This document shows, piece after piece, positions 23,822-32,196 of a stretch of DNA of 64,000 nt. The translations under genes and the position numbers were made by a program. Within the stretch, counting starts at the first letter, position 1. The number at the start of each line of letters is the position of its first letter. Where the stretch lies: positions 1 through 64,000 of the forward strand of contig JAEUUU010000159.1 of NCBI GenBank assembly GCA_016787345.1. Reading direction: 5' to 3'. The notes beneath the pieces were generated by a model, which was not told where the DNA came from, made no database searches, and saw only the letters and a program-made list of their open reading frames with translations. The stretch is from Saprospiraceae bacterium. GTDB taxonomy: Bacteria; Bacteroidota; Bacteroidia; Chitinophagales; Saprospiraceae.

Positions 23822-23986
23822 TGTAGCGCCGACCTCCAGGTCGGCGAGTTTGAGGGCAGTAGCGTACCGCGATAATGCTATATTGCTACAGTCGGTAGTT
23901 ACCCTAAAATTTACGATAGTAGCTTTGGCTATTAATCGCGGTACATTTCTTCTCTCAGCATCGCCGACCTGGAGGTCGGCGCTACA
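23822..23986. mobile_element. Palindromic MITE-like element, copy 2
   Basis: A 165-bp unit, nearly identical to the copy at 23132-23295 and in the same orientation, with the same 26-bp terminal inverted repeats (23822-23847 and 23961-23986). Extra GGCGCTACA-like fragments follow to about 24006. The rest of the gap 23750-24102 shows nothing else recognisable. Confidence 0.7.
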
Positions 23987-24102
23987 GCGGCGCTACAGTG
24001 GCGCTACCGGGCTTGTTAAAAAAGTTTTAAAAGAGCGATCGGGGCAACCGCCGGGCTGTTGCTCCCTGTCTGTACGGACAAACAGATAAACACACTCTTG
24101 TT

Positions 24103-24969
24103 ATGAAACCAATCTTCTTGTTTGCCGGACTTTTTCTGCTGCTCCGGCCCGCCGGCGCGCAATGCGCTTTTACCCCAACCGTCAGCGGTAACACCCTGTT
24201 GTGCCCCTTGAGCACCGCTACACTCAGCACCGAAACCTACGACGCTTACCAGTGGTACAGCAGGGCCTTCCCCAATGGCACGAGCCAGCCGATACCCGGC
24301 GCTACAGGGCCAACCCTGCAAGTCAGTGCCGACGACGTGCCGTTTTATGTATCCGTATCCGCTACGTTGAATGGCTGTACCGAACAAAGCGCCGAAGTAC
24401 TGGTCGATGGCCTGGCGTTTCTGCCGGTGACGGTGCTATCTGACGGATTCTTCGACGTCGGGCCTGAAGGTGAAATGATCATCTGCCAAAACCAACCAGC
24501 CTATTTGATCGCCTTGCCGCCCTACACCACCAATTTTACCTGGTACAACGGTACCAACCCGATTCCGGGCGCCAACGACGATACGCTCAAACTTTCCGGC
24601 CCCGGCGAATATTGGCTCACTGCATCGCCCGGCGAGTGCCCGAATTTCGTGGATGCGCTGGGCGTCCAGATCACCGTCGTGTGGAGCGATGTGCCGGGTT
24701 GTACCCCGCTGTCGTCGCCCGAACCGATACCGCAACTCCCGGTGGAGATTTCGCCCAATCCGGCCCGCACACACGTGGATATTCGGCTGCCCGACAACAC
24801 CAATGCCACCCTCACCCTTGTGGACGCAGCCGGCCGGATTTTGCGTCGGGAAATGGTGAACGACCGCACACGTTTATACGTCGGCGACCTCCCGAGAGGC
24901 GCTTACATGCTGCAATTCACGTCTCAGTATGGCAATAACGTGCGAAAACTTGTCTTGAAAGACGAGTAA
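24103..24969 (+). CDS. T9SS-secreted protein with Ig-like domains
   Basis: A protein of 288 residues. A signal peptide (MKPIFLFAGLFLLLRPAGA) is followed by two Ig/PKD-like beta domains containing YQWYSRAFPNGT and FTWYNGTNPIPGANDDTL. The C-terminal type A sorting domain runs from about 210 (VEISPNPARTHVDIRLPD) to GNNVRKLVLKDE. The sorting domain predicts export through the type IX system and attachment to or release from the surface. The function of the Ig-like part is unknown. The gene follows the MITE-like copy and is transcribed away from it. Confidence 0.8.
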   Translation: MKPIFLFAGLFLLLRPAGAQCAFTPTVSGNTLLCPLSTATLSTETYDAYQWYSRAFPNGTSQPIPGATGPTLQVSADDVPFYVSVSATLNGCTEQSAEVLVDGLAFLPVTVLSDGFFDVGPEGEMIICQNQPAYLIALPPYTTNFTWYNGTNPIPGANDDTLKLSGPGEYWLTASPGECPNFVDALGVQITVVWSDVPGCTPLSSPEPIPQLPVEISPNPARTHVDIRLPDNTNATLTLVDAAGRILRREMVNDRTRLYVGDLPRGAYMLQFTSQYGNNVRKLVLKDE

Positions 24970-25007
24970 TGGCGCCTTCTCAGGCCCAAAACCACAGAAA
25001 CATTGTG

Positions 25008-25070
25008 TCACGCAAAGTCGCAAAGCGCGCAAGGAATTCACTATCTGGCGGTCTTTGCGGCTTTGCGTGA
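25008..25070. repeat. CGCAAAG-type inverted repeat
   Basis: An 18-bp arm at 25008-25025 pairs with 25053-25070 (17 of 18 matches) around a 27-base loop. It lies between the T9SS gene stop and the pterin dehydratase gene, which are convergent, and could act as a bidirectional terminator. The related string cgcacaaagcgcgcaaag occurs at 30442-30459. Confidence 0.65.
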
Positions 25071-25118
25071 AACTTTATTCGAAAGGGTTCCCGGGTAGCC
25101 GGACGAATGAACCAGACG

Positions 25119-25364
25119 CTACTGCTTGTATTTTTTATAAATCATGGAAATGCCCTCCGCCAGCACACGGTCTTTGTCGGTCACTACGTTGCCGGCGTCG
25201 TGGGTGTTTAGCCGGATATCGACAGTATTCCACACATTACTCCAGTTGGGGTGATGGTTGCGCTTTTCCGCCAGCAATGCTACCTCGGTCATGAAAGCGA
25301 ACGCCTCGGCAAAGTCGCGGAAACGAAAAGTGGCATGCAGAGAGTTATCGGATTCGGTCCACAT
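25119..25364 (-). CDS. phhB: Pterin-4a-carbinolamine dehydratase
   Basis: A protein of 81 residues. It carries the family signature [16 protein letters not shown] and [12 protein letters not shown], with the active-site histidines His37, His38 and His55. The enzyme recycles the tetrahydropterin cofactor of aromatic amino acid hydroxylases by dehydrating the 4a-carbinolamine. It lacks the first helix region of longer family members but keeps the catalytic core. No hydroxylase gene is seen nearby. Confidence 0.93.
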   Translation of the reverse strand: MWTESDNSLHATFRFRDFAEAFAFMTEVALLAEKRNHHPNWSNVWNTVDIRLNTHDAGNVVTDKDRVLAEGISMIYKKYKQ

Positions 25365-25370
25365 GTTTTT

Positions 25371-25460
25371 TAATGTGCTAATTTTTTAATGTGCTAATGT
25401 GCTAATGCGGGAACGCAGGGGCAAAAAATACTCATCACTCATAGCTCATCACTCATCACT
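25371..25460. repeat. Low-complexity direct repeats
   Basis: Three copies of TAATGTGCTAAT-like sequence (25371-25406) and several ctcatcact units (25431-25460) fill the gap upstream of the PA14-OmpA gene. No gene is seen there. Confidence 0.6.
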
Positions 25461-25565
25461 CCCCATGTAACCTCTATCGAAAAAAGCGGGTCTTGTATCG
25501 AAGCATTTTGGGATGAGGAGGGAGGAGGCCCAATTTGCGATGGAAAATAAAAACACGAACTGGCT

Positions 25566-26570
25566 ATGAAAAACATGTTCTTCACACTTCTGACGGGTGT
25601 TGTCGTTGCTACAACGGCTTACGGGCAACAAGGTTTGCTGGGCGAATACTACGACGGCGAAAGGTTCGACCGCAAAGTGTTTTCGCGTACCGATGCCCAG
25701 ATCAATTTCACGTGGGACAACATCGCGCCCGCACCGGGCATGCAACCCAATAAATTTTCGATCCGCTGGACGGGCCAGCTCAAAGCCCCCAAAACCGGTG
25801 AATATCTCTTCCGCGCCAAGGTCGACGACGGCATTCGCGTGCGCATCGGCAACCGGCTCGTGATAGATGCCTGGTACCTCAACGATTCCAAACCTTTTTC
25901 GGGCAAAATCTGGCTCGAAGCCGGCCATTTGTACGATTTGCAGGTCGAGTATTACAATGGCATGTTCGAGGGTGAAATCCAGCTGTTCTGGCAATTGCCG
26001 GGCGAAGAGCCCATTTTTGGCGGCACATTCGGCTACAACGACAAGGTGATCGACAGCCGGTATTTTTTCCAACCTCCGGCCGCCGCGGTTCAGCCCAACC
26101 CTCAAACGCCTCCAGCGGTCAAACCTGTCGTTCAGAAGCCGGCTACCCAACCCAAACCTGTCCAAACACAAACCCGGGTGCAACCCAAACCCGTTGCCAA
26201 TGCCCCGGCGCCCAGGCCAGCGCCCGTCAGTGCAGATACGCTTGAAAAATACCTGCCCAAAAACATCCATTTTGTGAAAAGCAAAGCCGAAATGCTGCCG
26301 GAATCGATGCCCGAACTCGACCGGTTGGCTGCCTTTTTACTGCGCAACCCCGAACTGCGTCTCAGCATCGAAGGGCATACCGACAAGGTGGGCGACACCG
26401 CCAAAAACCAGGAACTTTCCGAACTCCGCGCCCGTGCCGTGGCCAGTTATCTCGTCAAAAAAGGCGTGGCCGCCCAACGTATCACTGCCGTCGGGTACGG
26501 CGATACCCGCCCGATCGTAAAAGACGGCAACGACATCAGAAATCGTAGGGTGGAATTTGTAATCCGTTGA
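25566..26570 (+). CDS. PA14-domain and OmpA-like domain envelope protein
   Basis: A protein of 334 residues. A signal peptide (MKNMFFTLLTGVVVATTAYG) precedes a PA14 carbohydrate-binding-type domain at about 22-155 (GLLGEYYDGERFD, RVRIGNRLVIDAW). A Pro/Gln/Lys-rich linker runs from about 170 to 225. An OmpA C-terminal peptidoglycan-binding domain follows (LRLSIEGHTDKVGD, NQELSELRARAVASYLV, YGDTRPIVKDGNDIRNRRVE). It probably tethers the outer membrane or surface glycans to peptidoglycan. No operon partner is visible; the next gene is convergent. Confidence 0.9.
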   Translation: MKNMFFTLLTGVVVATTAYGQQGLLGEYYDGERFDRKVFSRTDAQINFTWDNIAPAPGMQPNKFSIRWTGQLKAPKTGEYLFRAKVDDGIRVRIGNRLVIDAWYLNDSKPFSGKIWLEAGHLYDLQVEYYNGMFEGEIQLFWQLPGEEPIFGGTFGYNDKVIDSRYFFQPPAAAVQPNPQTPPAVKPVVQKPATQPKPVQTQTRVQPKPVANAPAPRPAPVSADTLEKYLPKNIHFVKSKAEMLPESMPELDRLAAFLLRNPELRLSIEGHTDKVGDTAKNQELSELRARAVASYLVKKGVAAQRITAVGYGDTRPIVKDGNDIRNRRVEFVIR

Positions 26571-26584
26571 AAACGATGAGTTTG

Positions 26585-27199
26585 TTAGGTAATATGCTCG
26601 AAATCTTCTTTTCGGGTAAAATATTCCAGCCCCAGCACCCACACAATTTTTACAAGGTGTAAGGTCTTTTGCAGCACCGGCATGTGTTCCATCCAGGAGT
26701 GGGTATAGTATATGTAAAAGGTGGCGTAGAAAAACAGGAGAAAAATCACCGAGGCGATCTTCCAGCCGAGCAACCTCGATTTGAGTACAAAAACGGTGAT
26801 GTAAAAAAACACCAGCAGCATGAGCGTGCCCGAAAGTGTAACCATCGTGTCGTGCTGCGACGGAATGACAACCAAAAAAGCCGCAAATGCAGCGGCGGGC
26901 CCCAGGTATTTGAACACCCTGGCCGCGCTTTTCACCTTTATCCGTTCCGAAAACCGGTAAAAAAAGACGCCGAAACCAGTGCTGAACAACAAAACCCCAA
27001 CAATAGCCCAGGGACGGGCTGTGTTCGCCATCCCGTTCACCGCTACGGGGTTGAGTTGGTTGCTCACATAATTATGTCGCCAGTTGTAGCCGACAGCCGT
27101 AGGATCGGCGTCGGAGCCGCCGGGGTAGTGATATGCCGAAATGGCGAGGAATACGACGCCGAGTGCAATGAAGACAAGCGTCAGGTGCTTTTTGAGCAT
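26585..27199 (-). CDS. DUF998-like multi-span membrane protein
   Basis: A protein of 204 residues with about six hydrophobic segments and a conserved extracytoplasmic loop near the N-terminus (NWRHNYVSNQLNPVAV), as in DUF998-type membrane proteins. The biochemical role is unknown. It lies 37 bases downstream of an HxlR-type regulator on the same strand, so it is probably in that regulator's operon. Confidence 0.65.
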   Translation of the reverse strand: MLKKHLTLVFIALGVVFLAISAYHYPGGSDADPTAVGYNWRHNYVSNQLNPVAVNGMANTARPWAIVGVLLFSTGFGVFFYRFSERIKVKSAARVFKYLGPAAAFAAFLVVIPSQHDTMVTLSGTLMLLVFFYITVFVLKSRLLGWKIASVIFLLFFYATFYIYYTHSWMEHMPVLQKTLHLVKIVWVLGLEYFTRKEDFEHIT

Positions 27200-27236
27200 T
27201 GGCTTGAATGTGTTTTTGTTTGCAAATAGCTGTTAA

Positions 27237-27578
27237 TCAATCATTTTTACTTTCCTGCTCCGCGATCGCGAGTCCGTACTCCCTTATCTGGTTGATCAGC
27301 GGAATGATCTGCCTCCCCTTTTCCGTGAGCGAATACTCTGTTTTGGGCGGTACCACGGGATAAACTTCGCGGTGAATGTACCCGTCGGCTTCCAGTTCCC
27401 GTAACTGCGTAGTGAGCATTTTATCGGAGATGTGCGGAATTTTCCGCAACTCGTTGTACCGCATGGTCTTGTCTTTCAGCCGCCACAAAATTGGCATTTT
27501 CCATACGCCGCCGATTTGCTCCATGACCAGCTGGACGGGGTTGTAATACACCTTCCCTTTATAGATAAAATCCGGCAT
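27237..27578 (-). CDS. HxlR-family transcriptional regulator (first)
   Basis: A protein of 113 residues. The winged-helix HxlR fold is evident from MEQIGGVWKMPILWRLKDKT, RYNELRKIPHISDKMLTTQL and YSLTEKGRQIIPLI. It lacks the usual N-terminal cysteine of redox-sensing members. The start shown gives the typical length. It is divergent from a DJ-1/PfpI-like gene and upstream of the DUF998-like gene, so it likely controls both from the 27579-27699 interval. Confidence 0.9.
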   Translation of the reverse strand: MPDFIYKGKVYYNPVQLVMEQIGGVWKMPILWRLKDKTMRYNELRKIPHISDKMLTTQLRELEADGYIHREVYPVVPPKTEYSLTEKGRQIIPLINQIREYGLAIAEQESKND

Positions 27579-27602
27579 GCTGTATAAGTAGTTGACAGAC
27601 AG

Positions 27603-27622
27603 TTTACTTTCACAAAAGTTAG
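27603..27622. promoter_or_regulatory. Possible HxlR operator between divergent genes
   Basis: ACTTT (27606-27610) and AAAGT (27615-27619) form an inverted repeat around CACA, with partly matching flanks. Its place between divergent genes, one encoding an HxlR regulator, makes an operator plausible. Confidence 0.35.
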
Positions 27623-27699
27623 TATTGCACTTTTGGGTCAGTATCGCGGCAAATATAGATGCCGCCCATAAGTTTGTCAAAAAAATAAACACAACGAGT

Positions 27700-28458
27700 A
27701 TGGTAACCGAAGTTCAATCCTACGTTCATTTTCACGGCGCGCCCTACAAGGGGAAAATCCTGATGGTCGCCAGTTCGCCTTCCACCTCGCAACAAACCGG
27801 CTGGCCCATTGGCTTCTGGGCGGCCGAACTGACGCACCCGTTGCGCGTTTTTCAGGAAGCGGGCTACGAAGTGGAACTTGTCAGCACCGAAGGCGGCAAA
27901 CTGATGATGGACGGCTATTCCAACCCCACCGATGCCAGCGGCTACTCGGCCCACGACGTGATTTCGCTGGGTTATATGCAGCAGGATTGGTTCAATCAGA
28001 TGCTGGAAAATACGAAAAAACTGAGCGACGTGAACCCCTCCGATTACGTCGCCATTTTTTTGGTAGGCGGCCAGGGACCGATGTACACTTTCCGGGGCAA
28101 TAGCGAACTGGAGAAACTTTTCGCCGCATTTTATGAAAGCGGCAAGCCCTCGGCGGCGGTTTGCCACTCCACCACGCTGCTGCTGGAGGCTAAAAAATCG
28201 AACGGTGAATTGCTCGTCAAAGGAAAAACCTGGACGGGTTTTGCCGATGCCGAGGAAGAATTTGCCGATCAGGCCGTCGGGCAAAAAATACAGCCTTACC
28301 GCATCGAAACGGAGGCGCGCAAGATCGAAGGCACGACGTTCAAAGTGGCCCCTGCTTTCTCATCCTACGCGATTCAGGACGGCAACCTGATTACCGGCCA
28401 GCAACAAAATTCCGGCGCGGCAGCGGCGGAACTGGTGGTGCAAGTGCTGGGTAAGTAG
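27700..28458 (+). CDS. DJ-1/PfpI-family protein (type 1 glutamine amidotransferase-like)
   Basis: A protein of 252 residues. Features are GKILMVASSPSTS at the first strand, a conserved Glu region, FLVGGQGPMYTF, and the nucleophile elbow PSAAVCHSTTLLLE with the catalytic cysteine. It is related to the larger Hsp31/glyoxalase-III-like members, which remove methylglyoxal or glycation damage. Which activity applies here is not clear. The gene is divergent from an HxlR regulator, a common arrangement for electrophile-stress genes. The ATG at 27700 was chosen because upstream residues overlap the regulator's promoter region. Confidence 0.85.
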   Translation: MVTEVQSYVHFHGAPYKGKILMVASSPSTSQQTGWPIGFWAAELTHPLRVFQEAGYEVELVSTEGGKLMMDGYSNPTDASGYSAHDVISLGYMQQDWFNQMLENTKKLSDVNPSDYVAIFLVGGQGPMYTFRGNSELEKLFAAFYESGKPSAAVCHSTTLLLEAKKSNGELLVKGKTWTGFADAEEEFADQAVGQKIQPYRIETEARKIEGTTFKVAPAFSSYAIQDGNLITGQQQNSGAAAAELVVQVLGK

Positions 28459-28504
28459 TGTTTCCCGCGGATTGGAAATGTCATTTTCAGTCATGGTTTT
28501 TTAA

Positions 28505-29134
28505 ATGAAAAATAAGGCATTTATAACGATCGCTCTGGTACTTTTTGCCCTGCCAATACGCGCTCAAACCGTTGAATTATATGCCGGTCACGAGCGGGCG
28601 GGCGTTGACCTGATGTGGTTCAAATTTTTCCAGAACCCGAAAGGCGAGCGCTCGCCCTTCCTCTATTTCAGCCGCAACCGGGCCAGTGTGGATTATAAAA
28701 ACAGCCCGACAGCATTCGGCTCCACCAACGCGGTGTCGTACAATTTCCGCAACGGCGTTGGTATCGTGGCGGTCGGGTCGTTTGTCAACGCGGGCCTGAT
28801 CCCCAAAGCAGGGGTGCAATACGTCAAAACCAAAGGCAACTTCCTGTTTTTCGGCTGGCTGGTCGCCGATTTGGAAAAAAAAGGCAATGTGGACCTGTTC
28901 GGCATGTTTCGCTGGCAACCGCCGATCAATGAGCGCTGGCGCTGGTTTTCGCAGTTGGAGTTATTCCCCGTTTACAACCCCGCTTCGGCGGTGTGGAACC
29001 TGACCCAACGACTGCGGCTGGGGGCAAAATACCATACATGGGCGGCGGGCGGAATGGCGGATTTCAACCAGAGCGGCCCCGGAATTATGCAAACAAGCGC
29101 CAACTACGGGGTTTTCTTGCGGCGCGATTTCTGA
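28505..29134 (+). CDS. Putative outer-membrane beta-barrel protein
   Basis: A protein of 209 residues with a signal peptide (MKNKAFITIALVLFALPIRA). The rest is rich in alternating aromatic/polar strands (FLYFSRNRASVDYK, RWRWFSQLELFPVY, LRLGAKYHTWAAG) and ends in phenylalanine (GVFLRRDF), as outer-membrane barrels do. No specific family is recognised. It follows the DJ-1/PfpI-like gene by 46 bases and may be co-transcribed with it. Confidence 0.6.
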   Translation: MKNKAFITIALVLFALPIRAQTVELYAGHERAGVDLMWFKFFQNPKGERSPFLYFSRNRASVDYKNSPTAFGSTNAVSYNFRNGVGIVAVGSFVNAGLIPKAGVQYVKTKGNFLFFGWLVADLEKKGNVDLFGMFRWQPPINERWRWFSQLELFPVYNPASAVWNLTQRLRLGAKYHTWAAGGMADFNQSGPGIMQTSANYGVFLRRDF

Positions 29135-29197
29135 CGTTTGTTGCGGCGGTTCAAACAACGCCAAGCGGTCGATCCTGTATGCAGGACTCGGTTGATT

Positions 29198-29533
29198 TTA
29201 TTGGGGAGGGGGTGCCATGCGCGCCTCTCCCCAATTTTTCATGCTTTCTATGATGGGCATGATCGACCTGCCCAAATCGGTCAAATAATACTCCACTCTC
29301 GGGGGGATTTCTGCAAATATTTTTCTTTCCAGCACGCCGTCATTTTCGAGCTCGCGCAACTGGGCCGTCAACATCTGTTTGCTGATGCCGACTATGCCCT
29401 TTTGCATCACGCCGAAGCGGTTTCCTCCTTTTGCAATCAGAAACAAGATGACGGGTTTCCATTTCCCACCTATGATACTCATGGTGTAAGAGACCGGGCA
29501 TTCACTTTTGTCAACGGATTTTTTCTGGTGCAT
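29198..29533 (-). CDS. HxlR-family transcriptional regulator (second)
   Basis: A protein of 111 residues with the HxlR winged helix (SIIGGKWKPVILFLIAKGGN, GISKQMLTAQLRELENDGVL, YYLTDLGRSIMPII). The conserved cysteine near the N-terminus (KSECPVSYTMSIIGG) is present, as in redox- or electrophile-sensing members. It is divergent from a secreted protein gene starting at 29670; the spacer holds an inverted repeat likely to be the shared operator. Confidence 0.92.
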   Translation of the reverse strand: MHQKKSVDKSECPVSYTMSIIGGKWKPVILFLIAKGGNRFGVMQKGIVGISKQMLTAQLRELENDGVLERKIFAEIPPRVEYYLTDLGRSIMPIIESMKNWGEARMAPPPQ

Positions 29534-29573
29534 TAAATTTTAATAATTTATGTAATAACAAATAAATCAAAAT

Positions 29574-29593
29574 TAGTCTTGTTTTGATGACTA
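29574..29593. promoter_or_regulatory. Possible HxlR operator
   Basis: TAGTC (29574-29578) and GACTA (29589-29593) are an exact inverted repeat with a 10-base spacer in the AT-rich interval between the second HxlR gene and its divergent neighbour. The size fits an HxlR dimer site. Confidence 0.4.
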
Positions 29594-29669
29594 TAACATT
29601 TTATACTGACTACTTTTTAATTAATGACAAAGGTAAAAAATTTGCCCACTCAAATTCAATCCGCCATTT

Positions 29670-30356
29670 ATGACAAACAAACTGATTTTAGGAACACTGA
29701 CTATCACGGTGCTGCTGGCATCGGCAATCGCGTCATTTTCACAATCAAATCACAGAAAAATGAAAGAACAGGCACAAGACCCCCGCACACTGGAAGAAGT
29801 CAAAGCGTATGCTTTGGGCGAATGGGCAAGCATTTCCGTGGAGCTCCGCCCGACGGAAGATCGCACCGGCAGCGGGAAAATTCAGCCCACGTATTTGAAG
29901 CGCAATTTCAAATACCTGCCCGACGACAAATTCATTGGTACAATTACTTTGTTTGCAGACAATTATGGCCAGATGCCTTTAATGGAATTTGAATTCAAGG
30001 GCGAATTGAAATGGGGTGAAAAACACCCGATTGCAGAGGGCGCATGGTGCATCGACTACGTGCTGAACGAAGGTTTTGGTGTCACACCGCTTCACGAGCA
30101 GGCCGCCATGATGCTGAACCAGGGCCTTCCGCAAGGCATGACACCCTTTAAACTGGGCGAAAAAAAGGATATTCTGAAAAAAGCTTTTCCAATGTTCAGC
30201 ATCGTCGAGGGGCAAATCGTCTCTGATTTCGACCTGATTTATTTCAAAAACGGTATGTTGTTTATGGGCGCCAAACACGTCGACGGAACGCCGTTTGACA
30301 AACCGGAGCATCGGCCGCATCAATTGCAGATACCTTTGGCGAGGGTGGAAAAGTAA
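29670..30356 (+). CDS. Secreted protein of unknown function, HxlR-linked
   Basis: A protein of 228 residues. The N-terminal hydrophobic stretch (LILGTLTITVLLASAIASFS) looks like a signal peptide. The mature part (EEVKAYALGEWASISVELRP, YLKRNFKYLPDDKFIGTITL) has no family I know; the pattern suggests a small beta-barrel of the lipocalin/ligand-binding kind, but this is weak. Its position divergent from an HxlR regulator implies inducible expression. Confidence 0.65.
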   Translation: MTNKLILGTLTITVLLASAIASFSQSNHRKMKEQAQDPRTLEEVKAYALGEWASISVELRPTEDRTGSGKIQPTYLKRNFKYLPDDKFIGTITLFADNYGQMPLMEFEFKGELKWGEKHPIAEGAWCIDYVLNEGFGVTPLHEQAAMMLNQGLPQGMTPFKLGEKKDILKKAFPMFSIVEGQIVSDFDLIYFKNGMLFMGAKHVDGTPFDKPEHRPHQLQIPLARVEK

Positions 30357-30390
30357 TTTATTGTTGAAGAAAGTTACCTCATTGCAATGT

Positions 30391-30525
30391 CCGGGGCTGT
30401 CCAGCAAGTCCATCCGGGTTAATAACATTGGGATATGGTTTCGCACAAAGCGCGCAAAGTTTTTCTTGGTACGAAACTACCTTCTGAGGCTCCTCCGCCC
30501 ACCAAGACTTGCAGGACAGCCTCGG
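30391..30525. repeat. Inverted repeat upstream of the carbonic anhydrase gene
   Basis: The arms 30391-30410 and 30506-30525 pair at 18 of 20 positions (core GGCTGTCC with GGACAGCC). Between them lies cgcacaaagcgcgcaaag, related to the repeat at 25008-25070. The whole non-coding gap is 30357-30613. Confidence 0.6.
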
Positions 30526-30613
30526 ATACTCACCTAAAAGTTCGTTACGGGTCTTTGGGTAAGCAATGCGCAAAGACTGTCAAAGTGCCTGAATTTTGTT
30601 CAAAAATTCAGGA

Positions 30614-31258
30614 ATGGACTTTTCAACCATCTTTCAAAACAACGAACGCTGGATCGCCGAAAAACTGGCTGCCCAACCGGATTACTTTGAAAAACTTTCC
30701 AAAGGGCAGGCCCCTGAATTTCTCTACATCGGTTGCTCCGACAGCCGGGTGACCGCCGAAGACCTGATGGGCCTCCAGCCGGGCGAGGTGTTTATCCACC
30801 GCAATATTGCCAATCAGGTCATTCCGACCGACAACAATATCAACGCCGTGATTCAATACGCGGTGGAGCATTTGAAGGTCAAACACATTATCGTTTGCGG
30901 ACATTACGAATGCGGGGGCGTAAAAGCCGCCCTGAATCCCAGCGACATGGGGCAACTCAACAGCTGGCTGCAAACGCTGCGCGATGTGCGCCGACTGCAC
31001 CGCGCTGAACTGGAAGCCATCGCCGACGACCACCGGCAATTCGACCGGCTGGTGGAACTCAATGTGCTGGAACAGTGCATGAACATCATCAAAATCGACC
31101 ACGTGCAGCGGTCGTGGTACCGCGGCGGTTTCCCGAAAATTCACGGCTGGGTGTTCGATGTACGGACGGGCAAATTGATCGACCTTGGCTTGAATATGGA
31201 AAAGGAATTTTCTTCCATTCGCAGCATTTATGACCTGAAACCCCTGGACAAGCAATGA
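30614..31258 (+). CDS. Beta-class carbonic anhydrase
   Basis: Zinc enzyme of 214 residues interconverting CO2 and bicarbonate. The ligands are present: Cys41, Asp43 and Arg45 in IGCSDSRVTAED, and His97 and Cys100 in VCGHYECGGVKAAL. HRNIANQV is also characteristic. It is cytoplasmic. Its stop overlaps the start of a bestrophin gene by four bases, so the enzyme is translationally coupled to a putative anion/bicarbonate channel. Confidence 0.95.
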   Translation: MDFSTIFQNNERWIAEKLAAQPDYFEKLSKGQAPEFLYIGCSDSRVTAEDLMGLQPGEVFIHRNIANQVIPTDNNINAVIQYAVEHLKVKHIIVCGHYECGGVKAALNPSDMGQLNSWLQTLRDVRRLHRAELEAIADDHRQFDRLVELNVLEQCMNIIKIDHVQRSWYRGGFPKIHGWVFDVRTGKLIDLGLNMEKEFSSIRSIYDLKPLDKQ

Positions 31259-32193
31259 TTCTGCGCAAAATATTCAACCCTTTTGCCGTAGCCCGCTACA
31301 TGAAAGCCGAGCTGATCGCTTCGTCGGCGCTTTCCATAGCGGTCTTTTTTCTGTACCACAACCAGCACCTGGAGAAAGTCAGTTTGCCGTTTTCGGTGGC
31401 GGCGATCCTGGGCAGCGCGCTGGCGATTTTTCTGGCGTTTCGCAACAACAACGCCTACAACCGTTGGTGGGAAGCGCGTACGATCTGGGGCGGTATTATC
31501 AACAACAGCCGCATTTTTGCCCGACAAATTATCGCCAATGCCGACCATGCCGTCGCCACAGGGAAGGCCGAAGCAGGCGACGTGGCGGCCTACAAACGCG
31601 AGTTGATCTACCGCCAGATCGCTTTTGCCCATGCCCTGCGCCTGCACCTGCGCCGGCAAACTACCTGGGAGGAACTAAAGCATTTGCTCTCCAAAGACGA
31701 GTTCACTGTCCTGGGTAGCAAAACGAACAAGCCCAATTACCTGCTCCAGATACAGGGGGTACGGATCAGGGAAGGCATGCGTACGGAAATCCTGGGCGCA
31801 TTCGACAACATCAGTCTGGAGCCGACCCTCGCCGGTTTTAACAATTTCCAGGGCGCCTGCGAACGCATCAAAAACACCCCGCTGCTGCGGCAGTATCATT
31901 TTTTTACCAAGTTGTTTTTGATCGTGTTTATGGTGGTGCTGCCGTTTTCGCTCATCACCGATTTTAACAAAATGGGTGTGCCCGAACTGATGATCCCCGT
32001 CAGCATACTGGTGGCTTTCGTATTCGGCGTAATGGGTAAAGTCGGCGAGGTAAACGAAGACCCTTTTGAGAATAAAATCACCGACATCCCCATGACGTCG
32101 ATGTGCAATACCATCGAGCGGGATTTGAAGGAAATGCTCGGCGAAACGGAATTGCCGCCAAAGCTAGAGCCGGAAAAAGGATTTATTTTCTAA
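31255..32193 (+). CDS. Bestrophin-family anion channel
   Basis: A protein of 312 residues. Four hydrophobic regions and the family segments FRNNNAYNRWWEARTIWGGI and VGEVNEDPFENKITDIPMTS, the latter near the acidic Ca-clasp position, identify a bacterial bestrophin (formerly UPF0187). Bestrophins are pentameric anion channels; some photosynthetic relatives pass bicarbonate. Overlap with the carbonic anhydrase gene suggests bicarbonate or CO2/pH handling here, by inference. Confidence 0.92.
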   Translation: MILRKIFNPFAVARYMKAELIASSALSIAVFFLYHNQHLEKVSLPFSVAAILGSALAIFLAFRNNNAYNRWWEARTIWGGIINNSRIFARQIIANADHAVATGKAEAGDVAAYKRELIYRQIAFAHALRLHLRRQTTWEELKHLLSKDEFTVLGSKTNKPNYLLQIQGVRIREGMRTEILGAFDNISLEPTLAGFNNFQGACERIKNTPLLRQYHFFTKLFLIVFMVVLPFSLITDFNKMGVPELMIPVSILVAFVFGVMGKVGEVNEDPFENKITDIPMTSMCNTIERDLKEMLGETELPPKLEPEKGFIF

Positions 32194-32196
32194 AGA

